Position numbers and translations under genes: made by a program
Notes under the pieces: model-generated
Told to the model about the DNA's origin: nothing
What the model saw: only the letters and a program-made list of their open reading frames with translations
Database searches by the model: none
Assembly (NCBI GenBank): GCA_018398765.1
Contig: JAHBMJ010000112.1
Coordinates: 67,501-84,462, forward strand
DNA from: Chromera velia
Taxonomy: Eukaryota; Sar; Chromeraceae
Direction: 5' to 3'
DNA: 16,962 bases
In this document: one piece after another, positions 11,101-16,962 of the stretch
How positions within the stretch are numbered: position 1 is the stretch's first letter
Layout: every line of letters begins with the position of its first letter

Positions 11101-12708
11101 GAGGAAGAGAAGGAGGCACATTCAGGCCTCCCCCTCTCATCCGACTCAGAAGAGGACAGAGAGCGACACCGCGACTCTTCACGAGAGAAAAGGGAGAGTC
11201 AAAAAATGGTCAGAAGACAAGGTGGGCAGTATTCCGGTTCGCCCGCAGGACAAGTTCTGCTGACAGATAGTAACACAGTAGCCCAAGCACCAAACCCCAG
11301 GACCAGGACAGTAGACTCTGCTGGAGTGACAGGAGTCCTCTCCTCAACGTCCTTCTCCCACCCCCCCGCCCTCCCCGGGTGGATCGTCGCAGAGCCCCCG
11401 ACCCTTCAGAGCCGAATGGACTCACGCCAGGAGGAGATGATGGCAGAACAGCAACAGCCCAAAGGCACCACCCGTCCCCCCTCCAAAACCGCACATGCCT
11501 CTATCGAGGCTTCACATGCTGTCTCGAAAGTCACAAAAGGCAAATTTCGACATGATGAAATGAAGCCGAATGCGAGCTTTGACAGCTCAGACGACGAGAG
11601 AGAAGAAGAAGATGATGATGAAGAAGAAGAAGAAGAAGAAGAACAGGAAGAGAAGCACCGAGAACGAGGGCACAGAAGAGGCTCTCTGGAAAAGGTGCAC
11701 AAACCCCGAAATCGAAATTCTCCTTCAGGACCCCACAGGCACGGGAAGCGTCCACCGTCTGGGACGGGAAGGCAAAGCCCGACGAGGGGTCGCAACGGGG
11801 GGGTGATTGGTGTCCCTCCTTCCCCTTCCCCAGAAGACTCCTCGGACTACTCCCATACGCGCCCTCAGGAAGCGCACAGGCGGGGATGGAGGGCGAAAAG
11901 AGAGGGTCAAAAAGGGCAGAGGAGGCAAAAAGAGAGAGGCGAGTCACTGTTTCAAAAGGACGAAGAGAAAGAAAAGGAATCCGTTCATCATTCCTGGAGA
12001 AGAAAAAAGAAGAAGAGTACAAGGACAGGAGATCGCACCCTTTCCTTCCATCCCCCATTGCGCGCTTGGACCGGCCGGCACGAAGGGAGAAAAAGAGAGA
12101 TTTCACTTAGTTCTCCTTCTCTGCGTAAGTCTGATTCAAGACGGCGTGTGGACGATTCCGCTTTTGATCTGGAGAGAGGGGACTCGTATGGAGAGAGAGT
12201 TGAAAAGAAGGCTCGGGGCGCAGATGACGACCGTGGTGTCAACTCTCGATGGAGGGCTCTTTCAAGCAGACGCTTGTTTTGGGAAATTTTGGATGTTGGG
12301 CTTGTGTTTGTAGGAGCCGGGTGTGCTCTTGCAGGCCAAGTCGGAGCGTTGGTGCTCCCAGTTGAGACGCTGTCCTCTCCTGTGAGAGAAAGCAAGAAAG
12401 AGCCACAGGAAAACACCCAGGCAGTCGCTTTTGCCTGGTCTCTGCTTTCAAGTTTCTCTCTCATTGCGTCCACAGCTGTGTTGTTGCGGGTGCTCTTTCG
12501 TCCATCCGTCAGGGCAGAGCGGCTTCGGTGTGTTGGAAGGAGATTACGGAGAGTGGCAGAAGGGAGTGAGAACGTGTCGACGTATTTGAATGACCTGCTG
12601 GGTCTCAGAACCCTGTACAGAATCACGCGCGACGGCTGGAAGCAATTGGATGGAGTGAGTCTTGAAGAAGATGAGATTGCTAGATGCATCGGGCGGAGGG
12701 TCTGCTGA
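1495..12708 (+). CDS. Giant multi-exon membrane protein with 2+2 transmembrane segments and a very long disordered loop; family not recognised
   Basis: Ten exons in a consistent phase give about 3,064 residues: 1495-1877, 2154-2519, 2646-5068, 5353-6464, 6680-6755, 6897-7137, 7497-8046, 8184-8743, 9075-9237 and 9388-12708 (TGA). Visible features are TM1 at about residues 202-218 (core FVAAVILVVLVAL) and TM2 at about 253-273 (core GVVVVILVVSLFV), followed by an Arg-rich helical stretch to about 350. A loop of about 2,650 residues follows, rich in Ser, Pro, Arg, Glu and Gln. It contains Glu-Arg repeats near 1074-1086, an SRSRSRSLSPP stretch near 1300-1310 and an acidic run near 2690-2714. TM3 is at about 2925-2955 and TM4 at about 2972-2996, with a 68-residue tail. 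The membrane segments and frame are seen directly; disorder is inferred from composition. Exon ends were chosen by GT-AG consensus plus frame, so the donors at 6756 and 8047 are weaker. ATG 1495 overlaps an acceptor-like CAG (1498-1500), so the N-terminus may lie upstream. Two adjacent genes remain possible. I know no function for it. Confidence 0.6.
1878..2153 (+). other. Intron 1 of the giant gene, containing the assembly gap
   Basis: The donor is GAG|GTGTGT and the acceptor is CTCTCCCTCTGCAG. The intron measures 276 nt including 20 N, so its real length is unknown. As drawn it is a multiple of three and keeps the frame open through the gap, but a pyrimidine-rich 3' end and the purine/poly-G content argue that it is spliced out. 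The phase is 2. Confidence 0.6.
1943..1962. other. Assembly gap (20 N) next to a poly-G run
   Basis: Twenty N follow a run of 17 G at 1926-1942 that is itself preceded by GA-rich sequence. The round number suggests a placeholder gap whose true length is unknown, probably caused by read failure in the G homopolymer. Confidence 0.95.
2520..2645 (+). other. Intron 2 of the giant gene
   Basis: The donor is CAA|GTGAGA and the acceptor is TTTTTTGGTCTGTGCAG, giving 126 nt in phase 2. The intron separates TM1 from TM2 and has a strong pyrimidine tract at its 3' end. It also carries an in-frame TGA at the donor, so it must be removed to join the two exons. Confidence 0.75.
5014..5180. repeat. CAGT/GTCA tetranucleotide microsatellite across an exon-intron border
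   Basis: The tract is dominated by CAGT units with CAAT, CAGC and CATT variants. Upstream of 5068 it is translated as a Ser-Val-Ser-Gln repeat (about residues 1040-1057). The best donor, CAG|GTAGGC at 5069, arises from a single interruption in the repeat, and the rest lies in intron 3. Confidence 0.9.
5069..5352 (+). other. Intron 3 of the giant gene, with a tandem acceptor
   Basis: The donor is GTCAG|GTAGGC. The 3' end reads TTAATTCTGCAGGCAG, offering two acceptors four bases apart (exon start 5349 or 5353). Only the second keeps the frame with the phase-1 donor at 5069. The intron is 284 nt; its first part is CAGT repeat and its middle is AG-rich. Confidence 0.55.
6465..6679 (+). other. 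Intron 4 of the giant gene
   Basis: The donor is ATGCAG|GTCAGT and the acceptor is CTTCTTGATGCAG after a long pyrimidine-rich tract. It is 215 nt in phase 0. The upstream frame would otherwise stop at 6486-6488. Confidence 0.7.
7138..7496 (+). other. Intron 6 of the giant gene, carrying a 12-bp minisatellite
   Basis: The donor is CAGAG|GTCGGC and the acceptor is TCCATCCATGCAG, giving 359 nt in phase 2. An alternative acceptor at 7454 also keeps the frame. Most of the interior is T-rich and includes the six-unit repeat at 7261-7332. Confidence 0.55.
7261..7332. repeat. Six tandem 12-bp units, two unit types
   Basis: Units begin every 12 bases at 7261, 7273, 7285, 7297, 7309 and 7321. Units 1, 2, 3 and 5 are TTGCATTCTCCT; units 4 and 6 are TTGCATGATGTA or TTGCATGATGTG. 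The order is A-A-A-B-A-B. The array lies wholly inside predicted intron 6. Units are contiguous with no spacers, so it is not a CRISPR array. Confidence 0.95.
8047..8183 (+). other. Intron 7 of the giant gene, with a TG tract in place of a pyrimidine tract
   Basis: The donor is CTGACG|GTCCGT (weak, but the only nearby GT in the required phase). The acceptor is CAG at 8181-8183, preceded directly by 33 bases of alternating GT (8148-8180) and no pyrimidine run. The intron is 137 nt in phase 0. The upstream frame stops at 8068-8070 if it is not spliced. Confidence 0.5.
8148..8180. repeat. GT/TG microsatellite abutting a splice acceptor
   Basis: An uninterrupted alternating GT run of 33 bases ends immediately before CAG. 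See intron 7. Confidence 0.95.
8744..9074 (+). other. Intron 8 of the giant gene, with overlapping donors
   Basis: The 5' end reads AAG|GTAG|GTGAGC, giving donors at 8744 and 8748. Only the first preserves the frame, because the second would include an in-frame TAG. The acceptor is GCGTCTGCAG at 9074. The intron is 331 nt; its middle is AT-rich at first, then pyrimidine-rich. I see no other gene in it. Confidence 0.65.
9238..9387 (+). other. Intron 9 of the giant gene
   Basis: The donor is ATCAG|GTCAAC and the acceptor is GAGCGCATGCAG. It is 150 nt in phase 0, with a CTTTCTTGCTTGCC-type pyrimidine stretch early and TTCTTCATCTGTCTG near the 3' end. The frame of the 163-nt exon 9 agrees with both neighbours. 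Confidence 0.65.
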
Positions 12709-12947
12709 TGCATCGAATTGTTGCAAATCTGTTTCCTCCATTGAAACTAACCCATTATGAATTTAAACTGATTTATGTTTTTAAAGAACATGTCAAAACT
12801 TAGTGAAGCTAGTTTACCAGCAATACCACTGGCATAGTATTTAATGTAGCTAAATCATTAGCTTAAATTAGAGTTGTTAAATACCACCTAGGATAAATAC
12901 CAATAACCGTTATTTGGGGGTTAAATATCGAATTTAACTAGGAATTT

Positions 12948-12953
12948 AATAAA
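12948..12953 (+). terminator. Possible polyadenylation signal
   Basis: AATAAA lies 240 bases after the stop codon of the giant gene, and two overlapping copies lie at 13191-13200. In DNA this AT-rich the hexamer is expected by chance, and its use in this organism is not known to me. Confidence 0.2.
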
Positions 12954-13026
12954 AATATGCTTTAAATGTAGTTATACAAGCACGCCTTGACGGCGGCACC
13001 ATCACTGGTTACATCAGTGCATGCCA

Positions 13027-13092
13027 GTGTGCATGGGCCAGCTGCCTAGCCAGCTGCTAGGCCAGCTGCTAGTTTCAATTAGTTTCAATTGC
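13027..13092. repeat. Short nested tandem repeats (GCCAGCTGC-TAG and TAGTTTCAAT)
   Basis: Three GCCAGCTGC-type units separated by TAG or CTAG are followed at once by two copies of TAGTTTCAAT. These are local tandem duplications about 10-12 bp long. Confidence 0.85.
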
Positions 13093-13290
13093 CAATGAGT
13101 CCCTAAATTTACTAGTATAGTGGAATATGTTCTAGAATATTTTAGATTATATATGCTAGAAATTAATTATACGAGAAACAAGCCTTTCAGAATAAATAAA
13201 GTGAAGTGTTTGATCTAGTGTTTGATCGAATTACTAGTCGAATTACGATTGAAGTTTAAAATTTAAGGTGCTGAACTAGCTACTATAAGT

Positions 13291-13425
13291 AATTAGGTAT
13301 AGTATAGCATTTTGACTTAAATTTTAAGCTCAAGTTTGGATTATAATTTAAGTTTGGTACTCAAGCCGGTACGCTAGCAACTAAGCAATTAGGTATAGGC
13401 TAGCAATTTAACTTAAATTTTATTC
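13291..13425. repeat. Pair of diverged direct repeats, 96 bp apart
   Basis: AATTAGGTATAG begins at 13291 and again at 13387. Similarity continues through a TAGCA-TTT-ACTTAAATTTTA core for about 38 bases in each copy and then fades. The copies differ at several positions, so the duplication is not recent. Confidence 0.8.
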
Positions 13426-13690
13426 GTCAGTATTGAAGTTACGAATTCAGTTCATAATGTAGTATTAAATCTTCAATCTAGTCTTCAACATAGTATAACT
13501 AAATATTAATTAAACGTTTGACTATTCAGTCATGACACAGTTATATTGCTTCTTAGTTTATTCGAGATCACCACTAATCACTATCACTATCACTATCGCT
13601 GATTCAATTGTAAATCAACGTTGAATGCTAGGTTGAATGGACAGTTTCGAATCCATCACAGCACACCCTCGAGTACAGTATTGGATCAAG

Positions 13691-13708
13691 AGGCCTCCTA
13701 GGAGGCCT
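13691..13708. repeat. Perfect 18-bp palindrome followed by a half-site copy
   Basis: AGGCCTCCTAGGAGGCCT reads the same on both strands. It is followed by TA and GGAGGCCTC, a third copy of the half-site. It lies at the edge where AT-rich DNA gives way to normal composition. Confidence 0.95.
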
Positions 13709-14318
13709 TAGGAGGCCTCAGGCTGCGCAAGACGTTTAAGTTAGAAGGTCAATGAAAGCAAACTTGCAGCTTCGATGATGGAGACAATTAAATAGAAGCA
13801 ACAGCACAACCACAGCCAGCCAGCGAGACAGCAACCACACGGGAAAAACATCATCACTTCAAGATCATGCACGCGTGTCAGTTCACGAAGTTGACGCACG
13901 CAATGTACACAACCCTGCATGCGTCCTTGGTTTCGTCCAACCTCATGGTCATCAACTTCTCACCTGACCACGCAGGACGTCACAGAGTGACAGCAGGGAT
14001 TGATCTGAACAATCCGAGCTGTGCATGAACCTAAAAACTTTCCTACTCCCTTCATTTCTTGCGGGATTTGCGATCGGCACACATAATAGAGCTGCGAAAA
14101 ACGCAGCCTCTTTGGGTGAAGGCCTTGTACTCTTCCTTTTGCTGCGTCTTCCACAGTCGGGGAAGGTACCACAAGGGAGCGCAAACGGGTAAGGGTAATT
14201 GGATGCGAAAACCCCTGCACATGCACAAGCCTCCAGAGAAGGCTGGGTGATTACAGGCACGTTAACTAAACAAATGGCTTAACTGAAACTCGATTGCACT
14301 CTAAGTCTCTTTTTGATT

Positions 14319-15610
14319 TTATCTCACCCTTCTTCGGAGGAGCAGTCTGTTTCCCTTCTTCCCATCTGCTTCGCTTTCTGCTTCTGTGCTGTCCTGCACA
14401 ACTGTCACGGTGTCCTTCTCCTCTGCCTCCACGGTCACACCATACACACTAGGCATGCGGGGGCCGGGACGAACGACGGCACATCCGGTCCCGTCGAATC
14501 CGGGACGGCTGCAGTCCATCTCGGCCACCAGGCGGCTGCTCCAGGGGCACCTGCAGAACAAAGACCAGACAGACTGATTCATGAACATGTATCAACGCTT
14601 GATAGTGATTTTCTGTCTCACTTTTAGAGCTCGCTCACTCACTCCCTCGTCGACTCAGTGCACACCCCTCCACTCATACTTTCACATTACGCTTCCTCTC
14701 ATTTCCTCACTTACCCTTCCACATGCGTGCGCACCCCCACATACTGTGTACGCATAGGTAGAGATAGATGGGCGGGGAGGGAGGGAAGGTCAGGTAGGAA
14801 CAAGAAAACGGAAGGGACTGACCAAACCCTGTTGGGAAGGAAGTCTGTGCCAACTTCAGAGAGGCCGTCCTCCACGAATTGCATGTTCGCATCGCATACC
14901 TGAAAGGGGAACAGGCAAAAAGCAGGCCATCGGAAACTTTGGTTGTGTTGCATGTTGCATGTCGGTTCTGGAAGGCGAAGTCACGCTGAGGTGGGAGATT
15001 CTAGTTTCTACGGCCGCGTGAGAATCTTCATGCGATGCAAATAGGAGATTCTTTGCTGGGGAGGAATCGGTGGAGACAGCATGGCTGGTGTGTGTTACGG
15101 GTGCCTGAGTTGCTTGTTGTTGCTGAGATGGAGATGTTGCATGAATTAAGTGGCGTTGTTTGGTGTCGATGTTGATAAGTGTTGATCTGTTCAATGGAGT
15201 GACAAGTCTCTGTGACAGTGAAGCTGAGGGAGACAGTAAAAGAGTGCACTCACCTCTACAGCCATCTCAAAGAACAGAATCGAATCCTCTGCCAGGTGGA
15301 AGCTCCAGTCGGGGTTGTAAGAAACAGTTCCGTTTTCAACTCTTCCCATAACGTGACGAGTCTCCTCGAAGACGCTGCCCTGATTCTGGAGGATCTCACG
15401 AGCTTCCCTGATCTTCTCTTCATCAACCAGTCTGAAGACAAACAGCTTCTGGGTCGAATCTGTGAACGCAAAGTGGGCCTCGACCGGTACTGGTGTTCGT
15501 GAGGTGTTGTTCGACGTATCGTTGACGCTCAAAGAAATGGGGTCCGCGCTGGCCGTGCTCAGAGCCCCCAGAACAGCCATCCAGATCCAGAGAACCGACA
15601 TTGAAGGCAT
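14319..15610 (-). CDS. Secreted BP74-like (BP74 N-terminal domain type) protein
   Basis: The three exons on the minus strand are 15610-15254, 14899-14823 and 14550-14319, totalling 221 residues. Introns have donors GAG|GTGAGT and TTTG|GTCAGT and acceptors TTTCAG and TTCTGCAG, and the phases agree (0, then 2). The start is the first ATG of the frame, giving a signal peptide at residues 1-22 (MPSMSVLWIWMAVLGALSTA, probable cut after ASA). The mature part has FVFRLVDEEKI, VSYNPDWSFHL, FFEMAVEVCDAN, VGTDFLPN and WCPWSSRL. This pattern matches what I recall of the family named for Dictyostelium BP74, which also has many bacterial members. The WCPW motif is restored exactly by the second splice, which supports the model. 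There are four Cys and three or four N-glycosylation sequons (residues 30, 34/35 and 93). The acidic-then-basic C-terminal tail is less conserved. Localisation is inferred as secreted or within the secretory pathway; the biochemical role is unknown to me. Confidence 0.82.
14551..14822 (-). other. Intron 2 of the BP74-like gene
   Basis: In minus-strand sense it runs from TTTG|GTCAGT to CTTTGTTCTGCAG|G, 272 nt in phase 2. Splicing rebuilds the Trp codon of the conserved WCPW motif. Confidence 0.85.
14900..15253 (-). other. Intron 1 of the BP74-like gene
   Basis: In minus-strand sense it runs from GTAGAG|GTGAGT to CCCCTTTCAG|GTATGC, 354 nt in phase 0. It cuts the conserved FFEMAVE/VCDAN segment. 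I see nothing else in it. Confidence 0.85.
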
Positions 15611-16090
15611 CCAGAAGAAGAAAAAAGACTGATGAGCTCTCAAAGTCACTGTGTTTTGATGCTTCTTCCCACAGAACAACAGAAAGGCCGGAGTCAGCAA
15701 CAAACAGACGAATCTTTGAACTACCGTGACCCGACGTACAAGAAAACCGTGTCAGAGAGAAATGTTCAGAAGGGCCTGCGCTTTGGATCTCTGCGACTGC
15801 CGACGGAATTTCTTCAGAGGCCTGGACCTTCCTTGGATTTGAAATTATATATAAGTGAACCACGGGTGGAAAAATATATATGTTTTTCGATCCGACGATT
15901 TGATCCGAATATTGTGTTGTTGCACTGAAATTTGTTCGATCGATCGCTTTAAATTGTTGCAATGCATGCACGTATATGCATCTTACGCCATGCAGCTTAA
16001 TTGGGGGGCACATTTCTGCCGCCGCGGCGGACCAGTGGTTGGGCGTTCTATGCATGTAGGTCGGGGGAGCTCTGCGCCGATGCCCTGTCC

Positions 16091-16160
16091 AAAACTCGAG
16101 TTTTCGCTGAAATTTCCCTCCAAACTCGAGTTTTTGAGCTTTGACCCGAAACTCGAGTTT
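16091..16160. promoter_or_regulatory. Three spaced copies of the palindrome AAACTCGAGTTT
   Basis: Perfect 12-bp palindromes occur at 16092-16103 (14 bp when extended to 16091-16104), 16122-16133 and 16149-16160, with centres 30 and 27 bases apart. Flanks also share TTGAGC or CTTGA blocks after copies 2 and 3, so this is also a degenerate tandem repeat of about 27-30 bp. Palindromes at near three-turn spacing could bind a dimeric regulator between two divergent genes; this role is an inference. Confidence 0.6.
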
Positions 16161-16220
16161 TGGGGCTTGAGCTAGGAGGGCAGCTCTGCAACATAGGAGA
16201 CGGAATACGTGGCCTGGCCT

Positions 16221-16370
16221 GGAACGCCGCTCACTGGCTTCGTTTCAACCTGCACCGGGTTCATTTTCCCCGAGCAGAGGCCTCCTGCTAGATTATTGGA
16301 CACGTGCTGGCCAGCATCGCAGACGGGCTGATGGTTGAAACGAAGTACGACAGTGCTCGACAGCGGTTCC
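16221..16370. repeat. Long imperfect inverted repeat just upstream of the CcdA-like gene
   Basis: CTTCGTTTCAACC at 16238-16250 is the exact reverse complement of GGTTGAAACGAAG at 16333-16345. Pairing continues outward with gaps through CACTG/CAGTG and GGAAC/GTTCC blocks. The 82-base loop contains the palindrome TGCTGGCCAGCA. The outer edge lies about 30 bases before the ATG at 16401, so it could be a 5'-leader hairpin, a small mobile element remnant or an unannotated RNA. Confidence 0.7.
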
Positions 16371-16400
16371 ATATTGACGAAGAACTATAGTGAGTCAACC

Positions 16401-16962
16401 ATGAAGCGTCTACTGCTCGGACTCAGTCTATGCGCGTCGTTTCTGTGTCTCTCTGTGCGTGCAAGGTCGAGTCACATACCCCTTTTCCAATCGCCTCCTC
16501 TTGGCCGTTTCCGGTCACTTTCTGCAAAGAGACGGCTTGTGTCCCCAACGTCTCCAAAGGAGACGGCACTACGTGAAGACAAGCGCACGACCCTCTCCGC
16601 AGTCGACCCGGGGGTCCTTCTCTACCAGTTGCAGCAGGGAGCAGGGGATTTGGTGACACAGCAGGTCTGTCTTTTTCTCCACGCGTCTTTGTTTGAGCCA
16701 GGGGGGAGGAAGTCACGAGAGACGGACCAGAGCTGTACGATGCCTTTGTACAAAACGCTGTCTTCGTTTTTTGTCTCTGCAGCTCACTCACGTGACGCCC
16801 CTCAGCTTCGCGCTCCTCTTCGGAACGGGTTTGATAACAGCACTCTCTCCGTGCTCTGCTGCCCTGCTGCCCCTGACGATTGCTTACCTTTCGGGGGGGC
16901 GGAAAGGTAAAGGGAGAAGGAGACGGAGACGGGCATCCGCAGATGGACAGTTGTCATCAACG
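16401..16962 (+). CDS. ccdA: CcdA/DsbD-type thiol-disulfide transporter, plastid-targeted, 5' part only
   Basis: Exon 1 (16401-16664, 88 codons) starts at an ATG in a CAACCATGA context. It is joined by a phase-0 intron (CAG|GTCTGT to GTCTCTGCAG) to exon 2 from 16783. Residues 1-21 form a signal peptide with core LLLGLSLCASFLCLSV. Residues 22-88 are basic and Ser/Thr-rich, as in a transit peptide. Exon 2 encodes PLSFALLFGTGLITALSPCS and ALLPLTIAYLSGG, matching the first helix of CcdA-family proteins, whose conserved helix-1 cysteine here is Cys112 after Pro. In plastids this family moves electrons from stromal thioredoxin to the lumen for cytochrome c haem attachment. A donor-like GGAAAG|GTAAAG at 16906/16907 may end exon 2; otherwise an Arg-rich loop is read to the window edge. 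Remaining helices, including the second cysteine, lie outside. The family call is strong; plastid targeting is inferred. Confidence 0.83.
16665..16782 (+). other. Intron 1 of the CcdA-like gene
   Basis: The donor is GCAG|GTCTGT and the acceptor is CGTTTTTTGTCTCTGCAG, giving 118 nt in phase 0. It separates the presequence exon from the exon encoding the first membrane helix, a common arrangement for targeting exons. Confidence 0.85.

Larger units (their letters stand above)
12709..14318. other. Convergent intergenic region with an AT-rich island
   Basis: No gene is supportable here. From just after the stop at 12708 to about 13550 the sequence turns strongly AT-rich, with no open frame worth considering between about 12741 and 13952. 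This contrasts with the GC-richer coding DNA on both sides. A short GC-rich patch (about 12983-13075) with GCCAGCTGC/GCTAG units interrupts it. From about 13680 on, composition returns towards the window norm. Open frames at 13952-14260 on the minus strand show no recognisable domain and I leave them out. Confidence 0.8.
15611..16400. other. Divergent intergenic region between the BP74-like and CcdA-like genes
   Basis: About 790 bases with no gene I can support; open frames here lack recognisable domains and use non-ATG starts. The region must hold both promoters. It contains TATATA runs near 15846-15883, a CCGCCGCGGCGG palindrome at 16019-16030, three AAACTCGAGTTT palindromes, a CACGTG box at 16301-16306, a TGCTGGCCAGCA palindrome at 16305-16316 and a long imperfect inverted repeat at 16221-16370. 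Confidence 0.7.

Noticed and set aside
11593-11645. GAA/GAT trinucleotide run as a non-coding microsatellite
   Set aside because: It is in frame in the long terminal exon, where it encodes the acidic run, so it is noted there instead of as a separate element.
13640-13660. GTTTCGAATCC resembling a tRNA T-loop
   Set aside because: The flanking five-base arms do not pair, and no acceptor stem, D-arm or anticodon arm can be built around it.
13952-14260. Minus-strand open frame of 102 codons upstream of the AT island
   Set aside because: No recognisable domain, ordinary length for chance in this composition, and no clear promoter or splice support.
15611-15703. Longer N-terminus for the BP74-like protein
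   Set aside because: The upstream extension starts at a TTG, not ATG, and would bury the clear signal peptide that begins at ATG 15610.
15423-16055. Minus-strand frame extending the BP74-like region upstream
   Set aside because: It runs in a different frame from the conserved exon and across promoter-like palindromic DNA; the conserved frame has its own signal peptide start at 15610.
16335-16400. Upstream in-frame extension of the CcdA-like frame
   Set aside because: It begins at a non-ATG codon inside the inverted repeat, and the ATG at 16401 is followed at once by a textbook signal peptide.

Overview
The window is eukaryotic nuclear DNA. Genes are split by short GT-AG introns with pyrimidine-rich tracts ending in TGCAG, one 20-N assembly gap is present, and microsatellites are common. 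The last gene encodes the start of a CcdA/DsbD-type thiol-disulfide transporter behind a signal peptide and a presequence-like stretch. That suggests a photosynthetic protist with a complex (secondary) plastid. Together with long, low-complexity proteins, it fits a chromerid alga (Chromera/Vitrella type) better than a non-photosynthetic apicomplexan, but the taxon is an inference.

Layout. (1) 1-1494: no gene I can support; it holds a long GT/TG microsatellite and several splice-acceptor-like sites that may belong to upstream exons of the next gene. (2) 1495-12708, plus strand: ten open segments can be joined by nine introns into one uninterrupted reading frame of about 3,064 residues. The product has two membrane segments near the N-terminus and two near the C-terminus, separated by about 2,650 residues of low-complexity, charged, probably disordered sequence. 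I do not recognise the family. (3) 12709-14318: intergenic, including roughly 1 kb of AT-rich, ORF-free DNA packed with CTAG, small tandem duplications and a perfect 18-bp palindrome. (4) 14319-15610, minus strand: a three-exon gene for a 221-residue secreted protein that I recognise as resembling the BP74 N-terminal domain family. (5) 15611-16400: a divergent intergenic region unusually rich in palindromes and inverted repeats. (6) 16401-window end, plus strand: the first exon and first membrane segment of the CcdA-like gene, truncated by the window edge.

The large gene and the BP74-like gene converge on the AT-rich island, while the BP74-like gene and the CcdA-like gene diverge from the palindrome-rich region. 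Nothing suggests that the three genes share a pathway. The CcdA-like protein would pass reducing power across the thylakoid membrane for cytochrome c maturation. The other two have no function that can be read from sequence alone.
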